Source of the DNA: CBFDBF01 sp050295355
GTDB lineage: Bacteria; Pseudomonadota; Gammaproteobacteria; Chromatiales; Chromatiaceae
DNA length: 31,318 nt
Assembly: GCA_050295355.1 (NCBI GenBank)
Contig: JBNKPL010000015.1
Span: forward strand, 1-31,318
Direction of reading: 5' to 3'
The translations under genes were made by a program, and so were the position numbers. The notes below the pieces were generated by a model. It did not search any database and was not told where the DNA came from. It was given only the letters and a program-made list of their open reading frames with translations. Shown here in pieces: positions 1 through 8,943 of this stretch (position 1 is its first letter; each line of letters begins with the position of its first letter).

Positions 1-2530
<2,530 letters not shown>

Positions 2531-2557
2531 CAAAACCACTGAACAAGAGATAACCAC

Positions 2558-3034
2558 ATGAGCAAGGTACCACTTACCGTTCGTGGCGCGGAAAAGCTGC
2601 GCGAGGAACTCAGCGAGCTCAAGACCGTGGCGCGGCCCAAAGTGATTGAGGCCATTGCCGAGGCGCGCGCCCACGGTGACCTCAAGGAGAACGCCGAATA
2701 CCACGCCGCCCGCGAGCAGCAGGGTTTTATCGAAGGACGCATCAAGGAGATCGAGTCCAAGCTCTCTCACGCCCAGATCATTGATGTCACCACCGTCAAT
2801 GCCGGCGGCCGGGTGGTCTTCGGCGCCACCGTGGATGTCTATGAAGAGGAGACCGACGAGGAGCACACCTTCCAGATCGTCGGCGACGACGAAGCCGATT
2901 TCAAGGAGGGTCTGATCTCGGTGAACTCCCCCATGGCCCGCGCCCTGATCGGCAAGTCCGAGGGTGACGAGGCGGTAGTGGATACCCCCAAGGGGGTGCG
3001 CCACATGGAGATCCTCGCGGTCCGCTATCAGTAA
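2558..3034 (+). CDS. greA: Transcription elongation factor GreA
   Basis: GreA enters the RNA polymerase secondary channel and stimulates cleavage of backtracked RNA. The 158-residue product has the family's usual length. It starts MSKVPLTVRGAEKLREEL, carries the N-terminal coiled coil with the acidic tip motif GDLKENAEYH that reaches the polymerase active site, and ends with the FKBP-like C-terminal domain (SPMARALIGKSEGDEAVV). The ATG is preceded by a weak purine-rich stretch (AAGAGATAA). It lies just downstream of carB and is probably co-transcribed with it. In most relatives the next gene is yhbY; here about 14 kb of other genes intervene. Confidence 0.98.
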   Translation: MSKVPLTVRGAEKLREELSELKTVARPKVIEAIAEARAHGDLKENAEYHAAREQQGFIEGRIKEIESKLSHAQIIDVTTVNAGGRVVFGATVDVYEEETDEEHTFQIVGDDEADFKEGLISVNSPMARALIGKSEGDEAVVDTPKGVRHMEILAVRYQ

Positions 3035-3064
3035 CCATCAAATTCTCAAGCAGATTCCGCTCCT

Positions 3065-3113
3065 CCCGCTACACTTTGCTACTGGGGACGGGTTCCCGAA
3101 TTGCGGTAGCGGG
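3065..3113. repeat. Inverted repeat between greA and the ParA gene
   Basis: The arms CCCGCTAC (3065-3072) and GTAGCGGG (3106-3113) are perfect 8-bp complements, 9 bp if the flanking T and A are included. Between them is a smaller hairpin CGGG-TT-CCCG (3089-3098). There is no T-tract, so this is not a clear intrinsic terminator. It could end greA transcription or be an operator for the ParA gene 70 bases downstream. Confidence 0.4.
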
Positions 3114-3181
3114 AATATCCGGATTTATTCCGAATAGAACTGATGCGCGGTTGTTAGCACCGCGCCAGCGGAGTCTGCGTC

Positions 3182-3898
3182 ATGAGGGTGGTTGCCGTAT
3201 CCAACCCAAAGGGTGGCAGTGGAAAGACCACCGTGTGTACCAATTTAGCCTGTTTTTTCGCCAAATGGGGCTACAGCGTGGTGTTGCTCGATGCGGACTC
3301 CCAATCATCCGCCCTGGATTGGGCGTCGGTCCGCGGCAGTGAACTGCCCCGTATCACCGTAATCCCCACTTCTCCAGAACAGTTGCCGGATCGCCTGCAG
3401 AATGCCCAAAAGACCGCGGTGCCTAAGACCGTGGTGCTGCTGGACCTGCCGGCCGCCTTTTCCGTGGACCTGGAACTGGAAATCTATCCCTTTCTCGATG
3501 CGGTGCTGGTTCCGACCATTGCATCGCCCATTGATGTCCGGGGCATGGTCCGGCATGTGTTCGATCTCTACAAACATCTGTTCGACGGCCGTCAAGGACC
3601 CGCTACGGGGGTGATTGCGAATCGCGCCAAGGTAAACACCCGCCTCTACAAAATGGTCTTGGGCGGGTTTCTGCAGCGCATTACCTTTCCCCTGATCGGG
3701 GAGTTGCGCGATACCCAGAACTACCCCGCCGCCGCGCACGAGGGCAAGGGGGTTGTGGAGTTGCCCCTGCGCCAGGTGATTAAGGATCTGGTGCAGTGGA
3801 AACCCATAATAGAGTGGCTGACGGATGCCCTGTACCCGGATGAGACCTTTTCCTGGGGAGTCGTGATCGGCAAGGAAGCGGACGGGGAGGCGGGTTGA
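3182..3898 (+). CDS. Orphan ParA/MinD-type P-loop ATPase of the chemosensory cluster
   Basis: This is a 238-residue ParA-superfamily ATPase. It has the deviant Walker A motif NPKGGSGKTT at residues 9-17 (signature Lys10, P-loop Lys15), the Walker A' region VVLLDADSQSSALDW at 33-47 (Asp38), and a Walker B-like VVLLDLPAAF near 84-93 (Asp88). ParA proteins dimerise on ATP and move on nucleoid DNA or along polar landmarks to position cargo. No parB gene or helix-turn-helix domain is present, and the first gene downstream is a chemoreceptor, so by analogy with the ParC/PpfA-type ATPases that place chemosensory arrays the likely cargo is the array encoded here; that is inference. The ATG is chosen because GGAG lies 9 bases upstream. 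A 196-base AT-rich gap separates it from MCP1. Confidence 0.85.
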   Translation: MRVVAVSNPKGGSGKTTVCTNLACFFAKWGYSVVLLDADSQSSALDWASVRGSELPRITVIPTSPEQLPDRLQNAQKTAVPKTVVLLDLPAAFSVDLELEIYPFLDAVLVPTIASPIDVRGMVRHVFDLYKHLFDGRQGPATGVIANRAKVNTRLYKMVLGGFLQRITFPLIGELRDTQNYPAAAHEGKGVVELPLRQVIKDLVQWKPIIEWLTDALYPDETFSWGVVIGKEADGEAG

Positions 3899-3936
3899 AC
3901 CATGCCCGGAGGAAATACCATTTATTTTCTGCTTTA

Positions 3937-3948
3937 AACCTATAGGTT
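3937..3948. promoter_or_regulatory. 12-bp perfect palindrome upstream of MCP1
   Basis: AACCTATAGGTT is a perfect palindrome in the AT-rich 196-base gap between the ParA gene and MCP1. It has the same AACC, TATA and GGTT blocks as the palindrome at 4034-4045, in the opposite order. Possibly an operator half of a regulated promoter; no function is proven. Confidence 0.3.
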
Positions 3949-4023
3949 GCGCAAAATCTGCCACAATAGGTAGTGACGGAGCGGTAAAAACAAGAATAGG
4001 GAAACACATAAGAACAAGGGATC

Positions 4024-4045
4024 TTATAAACCGGGTTTATAAACC
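4024..4045. promoter_or_regulatory. Overlapping palindromes / direct repeat, candidate operator of MCP1
   Basis: TTATAAACC-G-GGTTTATAA (4024-4042) is a 9-bp inverted repeat with one spacer base, and GGTTTATAAACC (4034-4045) is a perfect 12-bp palindrome. Together they place TATAAACC twice in direct orientation, 13 bases apart. They lie 50-70 bases before the MCP1 start, where a regulator would be expected to act. Confidence 0.35.
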
Positions 4046-4094
4046 TGAATTAATAAAATGGAATTTATCGTTTGGTGTTTATTAATCAAAGGTT

Positions 4095-5276
4095 ATGAAT
4101 AAGACCACATACTATCTGATCGTTTTGCTCCCCGTCGTCCTGGGAATTGCCGGGGCGGGCATGATTTTGGTGCTCGCAAACGGCGCCTGGATTGCGGCCT
4201 TGCTATTGTTTCTGTTTTCCTGTGGCGGCGCCTATTGGATCTGGCGGCAGGTGGATGCCGAGGCGGTCCTGATTACCCGGCTGGATACACAGCTGCATGT
4301 CACGGAAGACCATCTGGCGGCCATATCCCAGAAGGCGGAGGAGATGGAAAATCTCGGGTTGAACATCATGCCGATCTGGAAACGCCATGTGACCAGTTCC
4401 ATGGAGTGCATGGAAGAGAACATCGGCAACCTTACCCTTCGCTTTTCCGAACTGGAACGGAGCTTGCGGGAGGTGACCGGCTCCGCACAAATCGGCAAGC
4501 GGGATGAGTCCATATTTGATTCCATCTTGGCGGACAAACAGGCGTTGGAAACGCTTTTTGTACGGCTTGCGGAACTGGTGGAAACCAACAACAAGATGCT
4601 GCAAAAGATCAGCCGCCTCAGCGATTTCACCAAGGACCTGGATGAAATGGCGGAAGAGGTGGGCAAGATCGCGGAGCAGACCAATATGCTGGCGCTTAAT
4701 GCGGCCATTGAGGCGGCGCGCGCCGGCGAGACCGGGCGTGGTTTTGCCGTGGTGGCGGATGAGGTGCGCGCCCTTTCCGGCCAGTCAGGTCAAACCGGCG
4801 TGAAGATAGCGGAAAAGACCGCGGCCCTTAGCGAGGTGATGCGGGAGGCGGTGCTACTGGTGTCGGAGTCTACGGGCGACGAAGCGAAAGTGATCCATGA
4901 AGGAGAAGCGATCGTCGGCCGGGTCATTGATCATCTTACCGAACGCGCGCGGCTGCTCGAGCAGGAAGGTTCCGAGCTTCTCGGTATCGGCAAAGAGGTG
5001 AGCGCGGAGATCGAGCAGATGCTGGTGGCCTTTCAGTTCCAGGACCGCGTTAATCAAATCCTGGGTCAGGTATGCAGTAGCCTGGACGAGATCGGCAGAC
5101 TGGTGGCGGAGCGGCAGGAGAGAAGAAAGGCCGGGGACTCGGTCCCGCCGTTGAACATCGATGAACTGCTGTCGCATATGAAAACCGAATACACCACCAC
5201 TGAACAGCGTAGAGCTCATTCCCCGGAGGAGGATCTTGGCGAGACGGCGGCCAGTGGAGAAGTGAGCTTTTTTTGA
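4095..5276 (+). CDS. Short chemoreceptor (MCP1) with two membrane helices, no sensor domain and a CheZ-like motif
   Basis: A 393-residue methyl-accepting chemotaxis-type protein. Two hydrophobic helices at residues about 7-27 and 31-50 are joined by only a few residues, so there is no real periplasmic ligand domain. A cytoplasmic helical region follows, then the receptor hairpin tip that docks CheA and CheW (KIAEQTNMLALNAAIEAARAG at 191-211, GRGFAVVADEVRALS at 214-228). No HAMP domain is evident. After the hairpin, residues 313-322 (FQFQDRVNQI) resemble the CheZ phosphatase motif FQDxxxQ (Asp317, Gln321). The tail is acidic and ends GEVSFF. It occupies the place held by the receptor gene cttP next to cheY in the P. 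aeruginosa Che2 cluster. ATG at 4095 follows AAAGG. Input could be membrane state or internal signals. Confidence 0.9.
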   Translation: MNKTTYYLIVLLPVVLGIAGAGMILVLANGAWIAALLLFLFSCGGAYWIWRQVDAEAVLITRLDTQLHVTEDHLAAISQKAEEMENLGLNIMPIWKRHVTSSMECMEENIGNLTLRFSELERSLREVTGSAQIGKRDESIFDSILADKQALETLFVRLAELVETNNKMLQKISRLSDFTKDLDEMAEEVGKIAEQTNMLALNAAIEAARAGETGRGFAVVADEVRALSGQSGQTGVKIAEKTAALSEVMREAVLLVSESTGDEAKVIHEGEAIVGRVIDHLTERARLLEQEGSELLGIGKEVSAEIEQMLVAFQFQDRVNQILGQVCSSLDEIGRLVAERQERRKAGDSVPPLNIDELLSHMKTEYTTTEQRRAHSPEEDLGETAASGEVSFF

Positions 5277-5350
5277 AATGGAAATGGGCATGATGGATAA
5301 CCGCATTTTGTAAATGGATTTAAACGGAATGTACGTTACAAGTTAATAAC

Positions 5351-5356
5351 TATACT
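5351..5356 (+). promoter_or_regulatory. Possible -10 box (TATACT) before cheY
   Basis: TATACT sits 30 bases before the CheY start in the AT-rich 109-base gap after MCP1. No good TTGACA-like -35 box is found at 16-18 bases upstream, so a promoter is only suggested. An internal start here would let cheY-cheA-cheB be expressed separately from MCP1. Confidence 0.25.
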
Positions 5357-5385
5357 TTTTATTGAACTAAGAATGGGGTTGATCG

Positions 5386-5754
5386 ATGTCCAAGACAATA
5401 ATGATCGTCGATGATTCTGCGTCTATCCGGCAAGTAGTGGGTATCGCGTTGCGTGGGGCCGGCTATGATGTGATTGAGGCGAGCGACGGAAAAGACGCGC
5501 TGAGCAAGCTGACCGGGGACAAGATCCATCTCATCATCAGCGATGTGAATATGCCCAATATGGACGGCATCACCTTTGTAAAGGAGCTGAAACAGAATCC
5601 ACGCTATAAGTTCACGCCGGTCATTATGCTGACCACCGAAGCTGGCAAGGACAAGATGATGGAAGGCAAGGCGGCCGGCGCCAAGGCGTGGATCGTGAAA
5701 CCCTTCCAGCCGCCGCAGATGCTGGACGCGGTCTCCAAACTGGTTTTGCCGTGA
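5386..5754 (+). CDS. cheY: CheY-like single-domain response regulator
   Basis: A 122-residue stand-alone receiver domain that takes phosphate from CheA and carries the signal to its output. All key residues are visible: acidic pair Asp9-Asp10 (IMIVDDSASIR), phospho-acceptor Asp53 (LIISDVNMPNMDG), Thr83/Thr84 (MLTTEAG) and Lys105 (WIVKPFQPP). No DNA-binding or other output domain is attached. It lies directly upstream of the STAS gene and cheA, as cheY does in the Pseudomonas Che2-type clusters. Whether it acts on the flagellar motor or another target cannot be told, because no flagellar genes are in the window. Confidence 0.95.
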   Translation: MSKTIMIVDDSASIRQVVGIALRGAGYDVIEASDGKDALSKLTGDKIHLIISDVNMPNMDGITFVKELKQNPRYKFTPVIMLTTEAGKDKMMEGKAAGAKAWIVKPFQPPQMLDAVSKLVLP

Positions 5755-5789
5755 GTGCAGGATAACCCTTCGTATCGGAGGTAGAGCAA

Positions 5790-6119
5790 TTGACGATCCG
5801 GGCAACAAAAAAAGGCGATCTTCTTCGACTTGCTGTTGAGGATGAGATGACCATCTATACGGCCGCTCTTCAGAAGGATGAGCTATTGGGTCATCTGGAG
5901 GAGAGTCAGGAACTGGAGATTGATCTTTCCGCTGTCAGCGAGATCGACAGCGCCGGCCTGCAGATACTGCTGATGCTCAAGCAGGAAGCGGACCGGGGCA
6001 ACAAGAGAATTCATCTGGTCAATCACAGTCAGGCGATTATTGAAGTGTTTGAGCTGCTTGACGTGGCCGGGCACTTCGGTGATCCGGTTGTGATCCCGGC
6101 GGAGTGGCAGAAAAAATGA
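5790..6119 (+). CDS. STAS-domain protein of the chemosensory operon
   Basis: A 109-residue single STAS domain of the anti-sigma-factor-antagonist (SpoIIAA-like) type. The signature LSAVSEIDSAGLQILL at 46-61 contains Ser54, at the position that is phosphorylated in SpoIIAA. The start is TTG at 5790: GGAGGT at 5777-5782 is an excellent ribosome binding site seven bases before it, and no better start exists. The stop overlaps the cheA start as ATGA (6116-6119), indicating translational coupling. STAS proteins are known between cheY and cheA in some gammaproteobacterial clusters; the role here is unknown. It might scaffold CheA or regulate an unlinked kinase/phosphatase pair. Confidence 0.9.
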   Translation: MTIRATKKGDLLRLAVEDEMTIYTAALQKDELLGHLEESQELEIDLSAVSEIDSAGLQILLMLKQEADRGNKRIHLVNHSQAIIEVFELLDVAGHFGDPVVIPAEWQKK

Positions 6120-8323
6120 GCATAGACGACGCCAGACAAACATTCGCCCATGAGGCCAAAGAGCTGCTGCATGAGATGGAGGATGCGCTGCTGTCCATGG
6201 AAGAGGCGCCGGAGGATGAGGAGTATCTGAATAGCGTCTTCCGCTCCATGCATACCATCAAGGGCGCTGCGGGGGTATTCGGTTTCGACTCGGTGGTGGC
6301 CTTTACCCATCCGGTTGAAACGGTCATGGATGCCGTGCGCAACGGAGAGCGGGCCATCGATTCGGATCTGATCGCCGTCCTTTTGGAGTGTAAGGATCAT
6401 ACCGCGGCATTGGTGGAACATGTTCTCAGCGGCGACGGTGAGGCCTTGCCTCCCGATCTGCAGGCCCATGGAGAGGCGTTGCTGAGCCGGCTGACCGGCG
6501 GCGCGAAGGCAACCGGCACCTCGGTGGTGGAAGTTACCAACCTGGAGAAGGAGGAGGGCGGAGAGGCGTTCAGCGATAACTGGGTGATCTCCCTGCAGTT
6601 CGGTGCGGACGCCCTGCGCAACGGACTTGATCCGCTCTCTTTTCTCCGTTATCTCGGCACCCTGGGCGAGATCGTCGAGATTATCACCCTTACCCATGAT
6701 ATTCCGTCGGCCGACAAGATGGACCCGGAAAGTTGTTACCTGGGCTTCCGTATCGCCTTCAACAGCGACGCCAACAAGGCGGCTATCGAAGGGGTGTTTG
6801 AGTTTGCCCAGGACGATTGCGACATCCGTATACTGCCGCCGCGCTCCAAACAGGAACACTATCTGGAACTGCTGCAAGAACTGTCGGAACTGGATGACAA
6901 CCGTTTAGGTGAGATGCTGGTGTCCATTGGTGCGCTTACCGAGCGGGAACTGGAGGCCAGCCTGGGTGAGCAGTACCAGAGCAAGGCGCAAGTGGAGCAG
7001 CGGATTGGCGAAGAGGGCGCCGGGGAGAATGAGCTGGTAGAGGCCAAACCGCTGGGCCAGATCCTGGTGGAACGCAAGGTGGTTGGCAAGCCGGTTGTGG
7101 AACAGGCGCTGAAGAAACAGGAGGCCAACCGGGAGCGGGCTTCGAAAGAGGCCAAGTATATCCGGGTGGATTCCGAAAAGCTGGGTCAGTTGATCAACCT
7201 GGTGGGCGAACTGGTGATCTCCAGCGCCGCCATGAAGGTGCAGGTGGAGCGGCACGGCCTGAGTGATGTGGAAGAGGTGGTGTATGGGGTTGAACATCTG
7301 GTTGAAGAGATTAGAGACAATGCCTTGCAACTGCGCATGGTGCAGATCGGCGATACCTTCTCCCGGTTCCGCCGGGTGGTGCGGGATGTAAGCAAGGAGC
7401 TGGGCAAGGAGATCGAACTGCGGATTACCGGCGGCGAGACCGAACTGGACAAGACCGTGGTGGAGAAGATCAACGACCCGCTGACCCACCTGATACGCAA
7501 CGCCCTGGATCATGGTATTGAGTCCCCCGCCGTCCGGGTGGAACAGGGAAAAGAGGCAATTGGCACGGTCTTTCTCAACGCCTATCACGACTCCGGGCAC
7601 ATAGTAATCCAGATCAGGGACGACGGCGCCGGCCTCGACCCGGAGCGGATCCGCGCCAAGGCGGAAGCGCTCGGTCTGGTGCAGCCCGATCAGCAGATGA
7701 GCCGTCAGGATGTATTCCGGCTGATCTTCGAGGCGGGCCTGAGCACCAAACAGCAGGCCAGCGACCTCTCCGGCCGGGGGGTGGGCATGGATGTGGTGCG
7801 GCGCAACATTGAGGCCCTGCGCGGCACGGTGGAACTGGATAGCGAACTGGGTGAAGGGACCACGGTGACCATTCACCTGCCGCTCACCCTGGCCATTATC
7901 GACGGCTTTCTGGTGGCCGCCGGCGGCGAAAGCTATGTCATCCCCCTGAGCATGGTTGCTGAGTGCGTGGAGATGGATGAAAGCGACTGGTACGTCAACG
8001 AGGACAGCAGCTACGTGAATCTGCGTGGTGAGGTGCTGCCCTATCTGCGCCTGAAGGAGTTCTTCGGTGGCATGGAGACGGAAGCGGAGCGGGAGGCGGC
8101 GGAGAAGGAGCGCCAGAGCCTGGTGGTGGTCCGCTTCGGCCGCAGCAAGGCGGGCTTTGTGGTGGATGAGCTCTTTGGAGAGTTGCAGACCGTGATCAAG
8201 CCCCTGGGCAAGGTGTTCCAGCGGCTGCGGGGCATCAGCGGCGCCACGGTGCTGGGATCGGGAGAAGTGGCGCTGATTCTGGATGTGCAGGAACTGATCA
8301 AGCAGGCCGCCGTAAGGGCGTAG
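6116..8323 (+). CDS. cheA: Chemotaxis histidine kinase CheA with an inserted MshEN-like repeat region
   Basis: CheA autophosphorylates under receptor control and phosphorylates CheY and CheB. In order in the 735-residue product: HPt domain with phospho-His46 (SMHTIKGAAG); an acidic alpha/beta region about residues 160-245 (FGADALRNGLDPLSFLRYLG) in the P2 position; two copies of an LGExLVE-type motif at about 264-282 and 313-331; dimerisation helices (KLGQLINLVGELVISSAAM); ATPase domain with N box HLIRNALDHG, G1 DDGAGLD, F box IFEAGLS and G2 GRGVGMD; and a CheW-like P5 domain. ATG at 6116 overlaps the STAS stop and is preferred to GTG at 6104, which lacks a well-spaced ribosome binding site. 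The extra repeats between P2 and P3 are the odd feature. Confidence 0.97.
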   Translation: MSIDDARQTFAHEAKELLHEMEDALLSMEEAPEDEEYLNSVFRSMHTIKGAAGVFGFDSVVAFTHPVETVMDAVRNGERAIDSDLIAVLLECKDHTAALVEHVLSGDGEALPPDLQAHGEALLSRLTGGAKATGTSVVEVTNLEKEEGGEAFSDNWVISLQFGADALRNGLDPLSFLRYLGTLGEIVEIITLTHDIPSADKMDPESCYLGFRIAFNSDANKAAIEGVFEFAQDDCDIRILPPRSKQEHYLELLQELSELDDNRLGEMLVSIGALTERELEASLGEQYQSKAQVEQRIGEEGAGENELVEAKPLGQILVERKVVGKPVVEQALKKQEANRERASKEAKYIRVDSEKLGQLINLVGELVISSAAMKVQVERHGLSDVEEVVYGVEHLVEEIRDNALQLRMVQIGDTFSRFRRVVRDVSKELGKEIELRITGGETELDKTVVEKINDPLTHLIRNALDHGIESPAVRVEQGKEAIGTVFLNAYHDSGHIVIQIRDDGAGLDPERIRAKAEALGLVQPDQQMSRQDVFRLIFEAGLSTKQQASDLSGRGVGMDVVRRNIEALRGTVELDSELGEGTTVTIHLPLTLAIIDGFLVAAGGESYVIPLSMVAECVEMDESDWYVNEDSSYVNLRGEVLPYLRLKEFFGGMETEAEREAAEKERQSLVVVRFGRSKAGFVVDELFGELQTVIKPLGKVFQRLRGISGATVLGSGEVALILDVQELIKQAAVRA

Positions 8324-8340
8324 CAGGAGGAGATGGAACC

Positions 8341-8874
8341 ATGGGTGATCTAACCCTGCAAGAGACAACCGAATTGGTGAAAAGCAAATCGGGTGAGGAG
8401 TTCCAGTATTTGACCTTCTCCGTGTCGGGAGAGCGGTTTGCCGTGGATATTCTGGAGATCCGGGAGATTATCGAAGTGGGGCTGATGACCGATGTGCCGC
8501 TGGCCCCGGATTTTGTCCGCGGTGTAGTCAACCTGCGGGGCGCGGTGCTGCCGGTAGTGGATCTGGCCTCCCGCCTTGGGCGGCGGCAAAGCGAACTCAC
8601 CAAACGCAGCTGTATCGTGGTGGTGGACATACACAGTGACGGCAAACAGAGTATCGGCATGTTGGTGGACGAGGTGAGCGAGATCCTGGAGATCGCCCCG
8701 GATCTGGTGCAGCCGCCGCCGGCCCTGGGAGAGGGGATGAATACCGATATTATCAAGGGAATGGGGCGGGTGGACGACCGATTCATCGTGCTGTTGCAGG
8801 TGGAGCATATCCTGTCCGCGGCAGAGTGCCTGACCCTGGAACAAATTACTCAGCAGCAGCCCTCGGGCCCCTGA
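8341..8874 (+). CDS. cheW: CheW coupling protein 1
   Basis: A 177-residue CheW that links receptors to the CheA P5 domain. It shows the family core FQYLTFSVSGERFAVDILEIREII, VRGVVNLRGAVLPVVDLASRLG and IGMLVDEVSEILEI. A strong AGGAGGAG ribosome binding site precedes the ATG, and the gene follows cheA by 17 bases. It is clearly paralogous to the second CheW at 10983-11555 (shared SRLGR..S.L.KRSCIV segment), so the cluster encodes two coupling proteins that may build mixed array rings. Confidence 0.95.
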   Translation: MGDLTLQETTELVKSKSGEEFQYLTFSVSGERFAVDILEIREIIEVGLMTDVPLAPDFVRGVVNLRGAVLPVVDLASRLGRRQSELTKRSCIVVVDIHSDGKQSIGMLVDEVSEILEIAPDLVQPPPALGEGMNTDIIKGMGRVDDRFIVLLQVEHILSAAECLTLEQITQQQPSGP

Positions 8875-8943
8875 CCATGGGTATTCCCATGATTGGGCAA
8901 TGGCCGGAACTATTCTTTAATTTCGCATGAACGGTGGACTCAA

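Noticed and set aside
6104..6115. GTG at 6104 as the cheA start
   Set aside because: The ATG at 6116 overlaps the STAS stop as ATGA and has a better-placed purine-rich sequence; the extra four residues (MAEK) are not part of the HPt domain.
6904..8370. A 487-codon open frame antisense to cheA
   Set aside because: Shadow of cheA, whose full domain set is on the plus strand.
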